A DNA stretch of 47,366 nucleotides, taken from NCBI RefSeq assembly GCF_023266035.1, contig NZ_JAHFRY010000017.1:1-47366 (forward strand), given 5' to 3'. The translations under genes were made by a program, and so were the position numbers. The notes beneath the pieces are model-generated. The model ran no database searches, had not been told where the DNA came from, and was given only the letters and a program-made list of their open reading frames with translations. This document shows positions 1 through 9,293 of this stretch, piece after piece (position 1 is the first letter of the stretch; each line of letters begins with the position of its first letter). The stretch comes from Nevskia sp. (lineage in GTDB: Bacteria; Pseudomonadota; Gammaproteobacteria; Nevskiales; Nevskiaceae).

Positions 1-1569
1 ATAGCTGGAAAAGCTCAGATCCCAGTCCAGATCGGCCTTGCTGGCGACCGCCTTTCGAAACTGTTCGATCGCTTCTGGATAATCGCGCCGATACAGCGCC
101 TGCAAGCCCTGCAAGGACTGCACGGCAGGCAGACCAGACGGCATCTGCGCCAGCGTTCGCTCGGCATCGTCAAGCCGGCCGAGGACCCACAGGCACTGCG
201 GCCTGATCCACAGCGCGCCGGGAACGTCAGCATCGAGCCCGAGCCGGGTCTCGGCCAGCAGAGCCAGTGCTGCGTCGTAGTGCCCGATCAGGGCCTGAGT
301 GGCAGCCACAGTAAAGATCACGAAATCATCCTTGGGTGCCAGCAGCCGGGCGCGCTCGAAATCGGCAACCGCCTGCTGCCACAAGCCCAGACGGCGCTCG
401 AGCAGGCCCGACAGCAGCCAGACGTCGAAGTCACCGGGCAAGGCTTTCTTGACCGGCTCGAGCGTGGCCAGCGCCCCGTCGTAATCGCGGCGTCCGTAGT
501 ACAGGAACACTGCGCGGGCCTTGGCGACCTGCGGCAGTTCCGGAGCCAGCGCGGTGGCGCGATCGAGCGCTGCCTGGCCTTCGAGCGCCAGCTGGCCATC
601 GCCGTATCCGCCCCAGACCGCCAGGCTCGCGTAACGCGAAAGTTCCGCCCAGGCCAGTGCGAAGTCGGGATCCAGTGCCACCGCTTCCCGGTAGATGGCG
701 ATCTTCTGGTCGATCTCCTGCCGACTCATCTGCCCGCTCGATGCGCGTGCCTTCACGTACAACGCATAAGCAGCAGGATTGGCTGTCGGTGACGTGGTCA
801 GGGCCACTCGCTCGGCAGGCGTCAGCTTCGCCTTCAAGGACGCGGCGATCTTCTGCGCAACCTCGCTCTGCACGGCGAACACGTCGTCGAGTTCACGATC
901 GTAGGTTTCGGCCCAGAGGTGATTGTCGGTCGCCGCATCGATCAACTGGACGTTGACGCGGATGCGGTTCGCCGATTTCTGGACGCTGCCTTCGAGGATG
1001 TGGGCCACGGCAAGCTCTTTGGCGATCTCGGCGATATTGCCCGGGCGGCTCGCATAGCGCTGCGTCGAGGTCCGCGAGATGACCTTGAGATCGCCGATCC
1101 GGGCCAGGCCGGTCAGGATCTCGTCCTGGATACCGTTGGCGAAAAATGCGTTCGCCGGTTCCGCCGACAGGTTCTCGAACGGCAGCACGGCAATCGATTT
1201 GTCGGCCAGCCCGGCAGTTGCCTTGCTCGACGTCAGCCGGTCGGTCAGCAGCAACACCACGGCCAGCGCCAGCACCGCGATGATCCAGCGATCGAGCGTC
1301 TTGCCGGTCTGCTTGGTGGCCGACTCGCTGCGGTCGATCTCGCTTTCCAGCTTGATACCCTGCGGCGTCCATTCGTAGAACCAGGAAAACAGCATCGCGA
1401 AGGGGAAGCCGATCACCACCGCGATGACGACGATGCGCACCGTTGCATTCGGGATGTCGAAGAACGGGAACACTTGGGTCGCGACCTGCACCAGCAGCCA
1501 GGCCGCGCCGGCATAGAACAGCGCCGCGCGATGGACATTGCGGCGTTGCAGTTCGGCAATAAAGTTCAC
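1..1569 (-). CDS. TolB-N/FlgO-like domain TPR membrane protein, 3' end truncated by window edge
   Basis: Open reading from GTG at 1569 to the window edge on the minus strand (not in the ORF track because it has no stop). Translation begins V-N-F-I-A-E-L-Q-R-R-N-V-H-R-A-A-L-F-Y-A-G-A-A-W-L-L-V-Q; has a TM region, 'DKSIAVLPFENLS' TolB-N-like segment and TPR-like repeats. Start overlaps the stop of the upstream gene (GTGA). Confidence 0.8.
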   Translation of the reverse strand, partial: MNFIAELQRRNVHRAALFYAGAAWLLVQVATQVFPFFDIPNATVRIVVIAVVIGFPFAMLFSWFYEWTPQGIKLESEIDRSESATKQTGKTLDRWIIAVLALAVVLLLTDRLTSSKATAGLADKSIAVLPFENLSAEPANAFFANGIQDEILTGLARIGDLKVISRTSTQRYASRPGNIAEIAKELAVAHILEGSVQKSANRIRVNVQLIDAATDNHLWAETYDRELDDVFAVQSEVAQKIAASLKAKLTPAERVALTTSPTANPAAYALYVKARASSGQMSRQEIDQKIAIYREAVALDPDFALAWAELSRYASLAVWGGYGDGQLALEGQAALDRATALAPELPQVAKARAVFLYYGRRDYDGALATLEPVKKALPGDFDVWLLSGLLERRLGLWQQAVADFERARLLAPKDDFVIFTVAATQALIGHYDAALALLAETRLGLDADVPGALWIRPQCLWVLGRLDDAERTLAQMPSGLPAVQSLQGLQALYRRDYPEAIEQFRKAVASKADLDWDLSFSSY

Positions 1570-3374
1570 GGTTCGCCCTTCCCCGCGCAAACCTTCGAAG
1601 CGTAGGGATCATGCGTTCTCAGGTCCTGGATGACCGCCGCGAAACGCGGCTCGCAGCGGATCGGATCCATCGCCGGCAGCATCACCGCCCAGTCCATGCT
1701 GGCGCCGATTTCGCCGGCGATGCGCTCGATGTAGTCCAGCGCAAGCCCAGGCTCGCCCAGCATCATCAGCAGCGCTGCGATCACCTGATCCTCCAGCGTA
1801 TTGCCACTGGCCGGGTCGGCCTGACTATTGAACGGCAGCGCGGCCATCTTCACGGCCAGCGCATGACGATCGGCGCGGCCGGCAAATGCGTCGATCAAGG
1901 CTTGCGTCTGGCCGCTGCGCGCCTGGGCCGCTTCCATTCGTTCGAACGCCGACTTCGCGGCATCGAGATCACCCAGCATCAGCCGGGCCAGACCCACATA
2001 CTGCAGGCAGGACGGATGGTTGGGAACGAACGCCAGCAACTGCTCGCAGCGCTGCGAGGCCTCGGCGACTCTGCCCAGGGTCAGTAGCGAGAAGGCGTGG
2101 TTCTCGGCAATCACCGGCGAACGCGGGTCGAGCAGCGTCGCTCGCTCCAGCGCCTCCAGCCCGGCAGCGAGTTGTCCGCTGGTGAACTGGTTGATCCCCA
2201 GCCATTGATGGGCCGTCGCGAACGACGGTCGCAGCAGGATGGCGCGGCGGAGCAGTGCATCGGAGGTCAGGCGCTGCCGGCTGTTTGCCGAGTTGTTGCC
2301 CAAGGCGGCATAGGCTTCGGGCAGCGCAGGATCAAGCGCCAGGGCGCGCAGGGCCGCATCGGTCGACAGCTTCAATCCTTCGTCGAAACTCATGCGCGCG
2401 CTATAGGCCGGCAGTACCGAGTAGACCAGTGCCAGTCCCGCATGGCCGGCGGCGAATGTCGGATCGGTGACCGTGGCCTGCGTGAACAGATCGACCGCCT
2501 GCCACGACGTATCGGGGCGACGCGCGTGCCACAGGGCGATGCCGCGCAGGTAGAGATCGTAGGCGGCGACGTTGCTGGTGCCCGTCGAACGGCTACCGGT
2601 CTGCTCCGGATTGCCGAGCTTCACTTCCAGTTCCTTGCCGATCGCCGTGGCGATCTCGTCCTGGATCGCGAAGATGTCTTCGAGCTTGCGGTCGTAGGTC
2701 TGCGACCAGACGTGGAAGCCATTGCTGGCGTCGATCAGCTGCGCGGTGATGCGCACGCGCTCGCCCTGCTTGCGGACGCTGCCTTCCAGCACCATGCGCA
2801 CGCCGAGCGCCTGGGCGATGTCGGGAATCTCCAGGGTCTTGCCCTTGAACGAGAAGGACGAGGTTCTGGCCGCCACGCGCAGCTCCGGTGCGCGCGCCAG
2901 CACGTTGAGAATTTCTTCGCTGATGCCGTCGGAGAAATACTCGTTCGCGGCATCGCCGGACATGTTGACGAACGGCAGCACGGCGATCGAGCGGTCGAGC
3001 TCGACCGGCTCGGTGTGACGGCCGATCAGCACGTTGGCGAGCAGCACCACCACGGCCAGCGCCAACACCGCGATGATCCAGCGATCGAGCGTCTTGCCGG
3101 TCTGCCGGGTGACCGATTCGCTGCGATCGATCTCGCTTTCCAGCTTGATGCCCTGCGGCGTCCATTCGTAGAACCACGAGAACAGCATCGCGAATGGAAA
3201 GCCGATCACCACCGCGATGACGACGATGCGAACCGTGCTGTTCGGGATGTCGAAGAACGGAAAAACCTGCGTCGCGATCTGCACCAGCAGCCAGGCCGCT
3301 GCGGCGTAGAACATCGCGGCCCGGTGAACGTTGCGGCGCTGGAGTTCGCCCAGAAAAGTCGACTTCAGCGGCAT
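1566..3374 (-). CDS. TolB-N/FlgO-like domain TPR membrane protein (tandem paralog)
   Basis: 602 aa ORF; N-terminus 'LQRRNVHRAAMFYAAAAWLLVQIATQVFPFFDIPN' nearly identical to the neighbour; 'DRSIAVLPFVNMSGD' segment and TPRs. Confidence 0.85.
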   Translation of the reverse strand: MPLKSTFLGELQRRNVHRAAMFYAAAAWLLVQIATQVFPFFDIPNSTVRIVVIAVVIGFPFAMLFSWFYEWTPQGIKLESEIDRSESVTRQTGKTLDRWIIAVLALAVVVLLANVLIGRHTEPVELDRSIAVLPFVNMSGDAANEYFSDGISEEILNVLARAPELRVAARTSSFSFKGKTLEIPDIAQALGVRMVLEGSVRKQGERVRITAQLIDASNGFHVWSQTYDRKLEDIFAIQDEIATAIGKELEVKLGNPEQTGSRSTGTSNVAAYDLYLRGIALWHARRPDTSWQAVDLFTQATVTDPTFAAGHAGLALVYSVLPAYSARMSFDEGLKLSTDAALRALALDPALPEAYAALGNNSANSRQRLTSDALLRRAILLRPSFATAHQWLGINQFTSGQLAAGLEALERATLLDPRSPVIAENHAFSLLTLGRVAEASQRCEQLLAFVPNHPSCLQYVGLARLMLGDLDAAKSAFERMEAAQARSGQTQALIDAFAGRADRHALAVKMAALPFNSQADPASGNTLEDQVIAALLMMLGEPGLALDYIERIAGEIGASMDWAVMLPAMDPIRCEPRFAAVIQDLRTHDPYASKVCAGKGEP

Positions 3375-3554
3375 CTCGGCGGCGTCCCGGTACTGGCTTT
3401 CTGGTAGTGGGGATCGTGGCTCTTCGGCAGTTGGATTACTTGCCTGGAAACGCGGTCGCGACGGTAGCGGCGTTGATGCCGATGGCGTCGCCGGCGAGTT
3501 TATCGTGTTGATTGGATTGTCGGCGACCGACCTCTGGGCACTCTGTGCGCTGCC

Positions 3555-5723
3555 TCAGGAACCCCAGCGCCAGGTCACGCCGATGTGGAAACCGCGGTCC
3601 GGCGCCGGCTCGAAATAGCGGCCGTTGCTGTCGTTGACGATCACCGAACCGGCGTAGCGCTGGTCGAACAGGTTGTAGACGCGCAGGAAGGCTTCGAGGT
3701 CACAGCGGCTGCTCAGCAGGCGGTAGGCGATGCTGGCGTTGACCACCGTGTAGCTCGGTGCCGAATCGCTGGCGACATCGTTGACCGGCACCTCGTCCGA
3801 GTAGCGCGCTTCGAGCGCGCCGGCCCAGCCCGGCCGGCCGCGGTGCCAGCTCAGTTCGGTGTAGACGCTGTTGCTGGCGACACCGGGAATCGGCGTGCCA
3901 TCCGCCACCAGGACCGTGCTGGCGCCGTTGCTGTAGCTGTAAGCCTCGGTGAACTTGGCGTCGAGATGATTCGCGGCGACTTGCAGGCGCAGGTCGGCCG
4001 GCAGGCTGAAGGCAAGACCGAGTTCGGCGCCACGACGGCGCGTGGTGCCGGCGTTCTGGAAGCTGGCGCGGCCGTCGATGGTGGCGGCCGGCACGATCTC
4101 GTCGTCGGCATCGATGTTGAACACCGCCAGCGTCAGCAAGCCGCGCGAGCCGAGCTGCTGCTTCATGCCCAGTTCGACGCTGCGGCTGCGCGAGGCATCG
4201 AGATCGAGATTGAGGCCACCTTCGGCATCGCTGCGGTAGGACAGTTCGTTGAAGGTCGGCGTCTCGAAGCCGATGCCGGCGCTCAAGTAGAACAAGCGCC
4301 CCTCGGCCTGCTCGAAGGCCAGGCTGGCGACCGGCAGGGTCGCCGAGAAATCGGTGGAGCCGCTGTCGTCCGGATTGCCTTCGCGGATGTAGTCGTCCTT
4401 GGACTTGAAGGCGACTCGGCTGTGGCGCACTGCGCCGCTCAGCCGCCAGCGTTCGGACAGCGCGTACTCGGCAAACAGGTATTGATCGAAGTTGTAGAGG
4501 TCGTTGCCCTCGTCGCGGCGCAAGGCACCACGCACACCTAGCGTGTCGCCGATGAAGTTCTCGTAGCCACGGCGACGTTCATCGGCCAGTTGGTACTGTA
4601 GGCCGGCGCTCAAGCTCAGATCGCCCAGCCGCCAGTTGCTGCGGGCATCGAAGCCGACACCGCTGCGGTTGAGATCGACGACACCGCCAGCTCGCGCAGG
4701 GGATGCCTGCGCCGTTTTCGGGATCGACAGGAACTGCTCGATCCGGCGGCCGCTGCCGTAGACGATCAGGTCCCAGTCGGCATTCGGCGACCACGGGCCG
4801 CTGTAGCCCATCGCGGCGCGCCAGTCGTCGGTGTTCTTGCGGGTGTTGTAGGTCTCGGCGGCAGCCGCCACCTGCTTCGGGTTCTGCTCGAACTGCTGCC
4901 GGGTCAGACCCAACGGATCCTGGGCGTCGCCGCCCCAGAGTGCGCCGGCCAGCAAGCGCAGTTGCTGGCCACCGCCGAGGTCGTAACGGGCGTTCAGCGC
5001 GCCGACATTGCGCTGCGCCTTGCTGTGATCGCGATAGCCGTCAGTGTCGTAGCGTTCGAGATCGACCCGGTAGCCGAGCCTCTGATCGGCGACTCGCCCG
5101 CCGATCGCCAGCGCTTCGCGCCAGCTGCCGTTGTTGCCGCCGCTGAAAGTGACTTCGCCACCGAGCTTGTCCGGCGGCGCTGCGCTGTATGCGGCGATCA
5201 CGCCGCCGGAACTGTTGCCGTACTGGTAGGCCATCGGCCCGCGCAGCACTTCGATGCGATCGAGCGAGCCGATCAGCAGGTTCGACACCGCACCCTGCCC
5301 GTCCGGCGCGGTCAGCGGCACGCCGTCGGCGCGTAGCTGGATGCCGCGGACACCGAAGGTCGAACGGGCGCCGAAACCGCGAATCTGGATCTGCAGATCC
5401 TGGGCGCTGTTCTGGCGATCACGGACATCGACGCCGGGCACGCTATTCAGCGTCTCGGCGAGATTGATCTGCGGCCGGCCGCTTTTGAGCATCAATGCAT
5501 CGACGACGCCGACTGCCGCCGCTGTCCGCGCTTCCGTCCGTGGCGTGCCGGTGCCGGTGACGACGACGGCCGGCAGTTGTTCGACGTGCTCGCCCTGTTC
5601 CGTCAGCACTTCATGCGGTACTTCCTCGGCAAACGCCGCGCCGCCGCCTGCCAGCAGTGCGAGCGCGGTGAACGCCGCTGCAGCCCGCGCCGAGCGCTCG
5701 CCGGATTCTTGTTGCTTGTCCAT
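3555..5723 (-). CDS. pqqU: TonB-dependent outer-membrane receptor, PqqU/YncD-like (putative PQQ importer)
   Basis: Start assigned at MDKQQESGE (CAT 5721-5723) followed by a signal-peptide-like stretch. Plug motifs 'INLAETLNSVPGVDVRDRQNSAQDLQIQIRGFGARSTFGVRGIQLRADGVPLTAPDGQG' and C-terminus 'YNLFDQRYAGSVIVNDSNGRYFEPAPDRGFHIGVTWRW' closely match E. coli YncD/PqqU as recalled. Confidence 0.82.
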   Translation of the reverse strand: MDKQQESGERSARAAAAFTALALLAGGGAAFAEEVPHEVLTEQGEHVEQLPAVVVTGTGTPRTEARTAAAVGVVDALMLKSGRPQINLAETLNSVPGVDVRDRQNSAQDLQIQIRGFGARSTFGVRGIQLRADGVPLTAPDGQGAVSNLLIGSLDRIEVLRGPMAYQYGNSSGGVIAAYSAAPPDKLGGEVTFSGGNNGSWREALAIGGRVADQRLGYRVDLERYDTDGYRDHSKAQRNVGALNARYDLGGGQQLRLLAGALWGGDAQDPLGLTRQQFEQNPKQVAAAAETYNTRKNTDDWRAAMGYSGPWSPNADWDLIVYGSGRRIEQFLSIPKTAQASPARAGGVVDLNRSGVGFDARSNWRLGDLSLSAGLQYQLADERRRGYENFIGDTLGVRGALRRDEGNDLYNFDQYLFAEYALSERWRLSGAVRHSRVAFKSKDDYIREGNPDDSGSTDFSATLPVASLAFEQAEGRLFYLSAGIGFETPTFNELSYRSDAEGGLNLDLDASRSRSVELGMKQQLGSRGLLTLAVFNIDADDEIVPAATIDGRASFQNAGTTRRRGAELGLAFSLPADLRLQVAANHLDAKFTEAYSYSNGASTVLVADGTPIPGVASNSVYTELSWHRGRPGWAGALEARYSDEVPVNDVASDSAPSYTVVNASIAYRLLSSRCDLEAFLRVYNLFDQRYAGSVIVNDSNGRYFEPAPDRGFHIGVTWRWGS

Positions 5724-5772
5724 GTCGCCCCGTTTGTTGTTCTGTTTGTTCAGCCGAATGCCTGCCCCTAGC

Positions 5773-5787
5773 GCAAGCGACATGCCG
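5773..5787 (-). promoter_or_regulatory. Candidate sigma54 (-24/-12) promoter for the pqqU-like gene
   Basis: Minus strand CGGCATG-TCGC-TTGC; GG and GC separated by 10 nt as in TGGCACG-N4-TTGC; about 50 nt upstream of the start at 5723. Confidence 0.5.
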
Positions 5788-5909
5788 CCATCGGCTGCCG
5801 CTTCCACATCGCGCTGCACTTCGCCGGAATGTCGAGCCGCAGCGCGGACTTGCGCCTGCGCAGCTCGACACTCCGCGACATCTCCCCCGCGCAGCATGTG
5901 GCCTTCGTC

Positions 5910-5988
5910 GCGACAGCGCCTGCGACAACTGTCGCAGCCCGCGTCTGCGACATCGCGACAAGTGCCTGCAGCAGCGACACCTGTCGCT
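5910..5988. promoter_or_regulatory. Cluster of GCGACA/TGTCGC half-sites, candidate enhancer (UAS) for a sigma54 activator
   Basis: Palindromes TGCGACA-AC-TGTCGCA (5921-5936) and AGCGACA-CC-TGTCGCT (5973-5988), centres 52 bp apart; further GCGACA half-sites at 5910-5915, 5947-5952 and 5955-5960. Confidence 0.65.
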
Positions 5989-6087
5989 TTCGAAGGCGAC
6001 CACTGTCTCGCCTCACGTCCCGAATAAATTCATATCCGACAAGCACTTGTCAGCGGCCGAACCGACTGTCACTGCCGCCGTCAGCGA

Positions 6088-6102
6088 TGGCACATCGGTT
6101 GC
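6088..6102 (+). promoter_or_regulatory. Candidate sigma54 (-24/-12) promoter for the oxidation operon
   Basis: TGGCACATCGGTTGC matches TGGCAC-N5-TTGC with correct spacing; about 85 nt upstream of the ATG at 6187. Confidence 0.7.
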
Positions 6103-6186
6103 CCTTTTATGACGCCGCCAGACGGCACGCCCCTAGGTTCTTGAACTCAGGGGCGTCCATAAAAAACGTGAAGGAGGAGCAACACG

Positions 6187-7038
6187 ATGTCCAGAATTCT
6201 CAACCGCCGGTTGTCGCGGCTTTCCACTGCAATCGCCACGGCCTTGCTGTCGCTGTGTGCCTCGGGTTCCGCTACGGCGATCACTTTCGACGTCATCGGC
6301 CCAGGCGAGTACGACCTGCCGGTGGACTTCAAACCGTTCAACGTCTTCGTCCAGTACGCCACCGTGCAGGACAACGAAAAGGTTCGCGATGCCAACGGCA
6401 AGAAGGTCGACGGCGATGGCAGCCAGCAGATCGTCGGACTGTCGAAGTACGTGCGCTTCTGGTCGCCGGACTGGAACCGGAAGATCGGCCTCGCCTACGA
6501 AATCATCGTGCCCGAGATCGGCGTCCGCAACGAGGCGGGCGGCTCCTATGTCGGCGGCCTCGGCGATCCGCTGACCGGCTTCGCGGCCTGGTATCGGCCG
6601 ACCGATAGCTCGACCTTCGGCATCCAGTCTTTCCTCGTCGTGCCGGTCGGCAATGAGTCGGTCGCCGACACCAACTGGAAGAACCTGACCAGCCTGTTGT
6701 GGAACTGGAAGGGCGGCAAGTTCCAGGTCACCGGCAACGGCGGCCTGGTCTGGCAGGGCGAGCGCACCAACGGCGTCAAGCCAGCGGTGAACTGGCATAC
6801 CAACAACCGCTTCGGTTACCGCATCAGCAAGTACCTCGAACCGTTCTTGGGCCTGGACTACGAGTACGCCGCTGCGAAGAACGGCGCGCCGAAGAGCTGG
6901 GCTTTCGATGCCGGTGCCGGCGTGGTGCTGCACACCTTCGAGAACCAGTCGATCGCGCTGCGCTACTCGACCACCGTCGACGGCGCCAGCCATTCCCAGA
7001 ACGACAGCTTCAACCTCAAGTACGTCTACGTCTGGTGA
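6187..7038 (+). CDS. Outer-membrane protein, Phenol_MetA_deg / transporter-like family
   Basis: 283 aa with signal peptide; 'GGSYVGGLGDPLTGFAAWYRP' and alternating beta-strand pattern to a C-terminal aromatic 'NLKYVYVW'; SD-like AAGGAGGAG upstream. Confidence 0.7.
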   Translation: MSRILNRRLSRLSTAIATALLSLCASGSATAITFDVIGPGEYDLPVDFKPFNVFVQYATVQDNEKVRDANGKKVDGDGSQQIVGLSKYVRFWSPDWNRKIGLAYEIIVPEIGVRNEAGGSYVGGLGDPLTGFAAWYRPTDSSTFGIQSFLVVPVGNESVADTNWKNLTSLLWNWKGGKFQVTGNGGLVWQGERTNGVKPAVNWHTNNRFGYRISKYLEPFLGLDYEYAAAKNGAPKSWAFDAGAGVVLHTFENQSIALRYSTTVDGASHSQNDSFNLKYVYVW

Positions 7039-7168
7039 ACCCGGGCACTTGCCCGCTCCCGATCCGGCTTTTCCCGAACCCCGCAGACAGGACAGCGCCC
7101 TGCCCCTGCGGCGTCCGGCTGACTGCCGCGCCTGACGGCCAACCCCTCACTTAGGAGAACTCCCAAAA

Positions 7169-8605
7169 ATGTCCAGCGAGTATCAGAACTACATCGACGG
7201 CCGTTTCGTCGCCCATCGCGGCGGCACCATCGAAGTCCACAACCCCGCCACCCAGGAGCTGATCGCCCGGGTGCCGGACGCCGGTGCCGACGTCGTCGAC
7301 GAAGCCGTGGCCGCCGCCCGGCGCGCGCAGCCGGCCTGGGAAAAGCTGCCGGCGATCCAGCGTGCCGGCTACCTGCGCAAGATCTCCGCGAAGCTGCGCG
7401 AGAACGTCGAGATGCTGGCGACGATCATCGCCGGCGAGCAGGGCAAGGTCATGCCGCTGGCGCGGGTCGAGGTGAACTTCACCGCCGACTACATCGACTA
7501 CATGGCGGAATGGGCGCGCCGCCTCGATGGCGAGGTGCTGACCAGCGACAGAGTCGGCGAGCACATCTTCCTGCTGCGCAAGCCGCTGGGCGTGGCCGCC
7601 GGCATCCTGCCGTGGAATTTCCCGTTCTTCCTGATCGCCCGGAAGATGGCGCCGGCGCTGATCACCGGCAACACCGTGGTGATCAAGCCCAGCGAGGAAA
7701 CGCCGCTCAACGCCTTCGCGTTCACCAAGCTGCTGGCCGAGACCGATCTGCCGCCCGGCGTGTTCAACCTGGTCTGCGGCAGTGGTGCCAGCGTTGGCGC
7801 AGCGCTGACCGCGCACAAGGGCATCAACCTGATCACCTTCACCGGCAGCGTCGGCACCGGCATCCGCATCATGCAGGCTGCGGCTCCGAACCTGACGCGA
7901 GTCAATCTCGAACTCGGCGGCAAGGCGCCGTCGATCGTGCTCAACGATGCCGATCTCGATCTGGCCGCGAAAGCTCTGGTCGCCTCGCGGGTGATCAATA
8001 CCGGGCAGGTCTGCAACTGCGTCGAGCGGGTCTACGTGCAGCGTGGCATCGCCGAAGCACTGACCGAAAAGCTGGTGAAGCGGATGGCGGCGACGCGCTT
8101 CGGCGATCCGCTGGCCGACGAGACGCTGGACATGGGCCCGCTGGTCAACCAGGTCGGATTAGCAAAGGTCGAGCAGCTGGTCGACAGCGCTCGAGCCGCA
8201 GGTGCCGAAGTGCTCACCGGCGGCACGCGTGCCGATCTGCCGCGCGGCTATCACTACCTGCCGACCGTGGTCGCCGGCTGCACGTCCGACATGGCGATCA
8301 TGCGTGACGAGATCTTCGGCCCGGTGCTGCCGCTGCAGATCGTCGACGACCTCGACGAAGCCATCGCCCGCGCCAACGACTCCGACTACGGGCTCACCTC
8401 GTCGATCTTCACGCGCGACATCAACGCCGCGATGAAGGCCGTCCGCGAACTGCAGTTCGGCGAGACCTACATCAACCGCGAGCACTTCGAAGCGATGCAG
8501 GGCTTCCACGCCGGCCGCAAGAAATCCGGCATCGGCGGCGCCGACGGCCATCACGGCCTGCTCGAGTTCACCGAAACCCACGTCGTCTATCTGCAGACGT
8601 CCTGA
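7169..8605 (+). CDS. aldA: NAD-dependent aldehyde dehydrogenase, AldA (lactaldehyde/glycolaldehyde) type
   Basis: 478 aa; 'LGVAAGILPWNFPFFLIARKMAPALITGNTVVIKPSEETP', 'LELGGKAPSIVLNDADLDLA', 'NTGQVCNCVERVYVQ' as in E. coli AldA. Confidence 0.88.
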   Translation: MSSEYQNYIDGRFVAHRGGTIEVHNPATQELIARVPDAGADVVDEAVAAARRAQPAWEKLPAIQRAGYLRKISAKLRENVEMLATIIAGEQGKVMPLARVEVNFTADYIDYMAEWARRLDGEVLTSDRVGEHIFLLRKPLGVAAGILPWNFPFFLIARKMAPALITGNTVVIKPSEETPLNAFAFTKLLAETDLPPGVFNLVCGSGASVGAALTAHKGINLITFTGSVGTGIRIMQAAAPNLTRVNLELGGKAPSIVLNDADLDLAAKALVASRVINTGQVCNCVERVYVQRGIAEALTEKLVKRMAATRFGDPLADETLDMGPLVNQVGLAKVEQLVDSARAAGAEVLTGGTRADLPRGYHYLPTVVAGCTSDMAIMRDEIFGPVLPLQIVDDLDEAIARANDSDYGLTSSIFTRDINAAMKAVRELQFGETYINREHFEAMQGFHAGRKKSGIGGADGHHGLLEFTETHVVYLQTS

Positions 8606-8622
8606 ACCGAGGACTCATCACG

Positions 8623-9237
8623 ATGAGCAAACCGAGCCCACACGATGCCTGCGCCTGCTGCGCGACTGACCTGCCGACCGACAGCGGTCGCCGCCAGATG
8701 CTGACCGGCGCACTGAGCCTGGCAGCACTGGCCGCCACCAGCCTGCCAGCGATGGCACAGGACGCCACCGCTGCCCGCAGCCTGAAACCGCAGCCCGGCG
8801 ACAAGCTGGCTTTCATGCTCGGCCCGAAGGCCGGCCAGGAAATCCTGCCGGCGGATATCCAGTTCGGCGAGCCGCCGACCCTGGCCTATCCGCTGGATCC
8901 GACCACCGGCAAGGCGCTGGTAGCCAAGGCCAGCATGTTGACCGTCATCCGCCTGAAGCCGGACGACCTCAAGCCTGCCAGTGCTGCGAATTCCGCCGAC
9001 GGCATCGTCGCCTACTCGTCGCTGTGCACGCACTACGGCTGCCCGATCACCACCTTGCATCCGAGCCAGACGCAGATCGTCTGCAACTGCCACGGCTCGG
9101 TGTTCAACGCCGCCGATCGCGGCGTGGTCAGCAATGGCCCGGCTCAGCGTCGGCTGGCCATGTTGCCGCTGGCGATCAAGGACGGCGCGGTGGTGGTCAC
9201 CGGCAAGTTCGATGGCCCTCTGGGCCCGCCGACCTGA
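8623..9237 (+). CDS. Tat-exported Rieske [2Fe-2S] protein
   Basis: Tat-like signal 'SGRRQMLTGALSLAALAATSLPAMAQ'; Rieske motif 'CTHYGCPITTLHPSQTQIVCNCHGSVF'. Confidence 0.88.
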   Translation: MSKPSPHDACACCATDLPTDSGRRQMLTGALSLAALAATSLPAMAQDATAARSLKPQPGDKLAFMLGPKAGQEILPADIQFGEPPTLAYPLDPTTGKALVAKASMLTVIRLKPDDLKPASAANSADGIVAYSSLCTHYGCPITTLHPSQTQIVCNCHGSVFNAADRGVVSNGPAQRRLAMLPLAIKDGAVVVTGKFDGPLGPPT

Positions 9238-9293
9238 TTCCGTTCCAACAAGCACGCACCCATCAAAAGCTTCACCAGGAGGAGAAAATAACG

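Noticed and set aside
5773-5790. Alternative sigma54 register using TGGC at 5790-5787 on the minus strand
   Set aside because: GG-to-GC spacing is 13 nt, not 10; the overlapping CGGCATG register fits instead.
7042-7055. CGGGC-ACTT-GCCCG hairpin after the outer-membrane protein gene as a terminator
   Set aside because: Only a 5-bp stem and no T-tract; genes downstream look co-directional and functionally linked.
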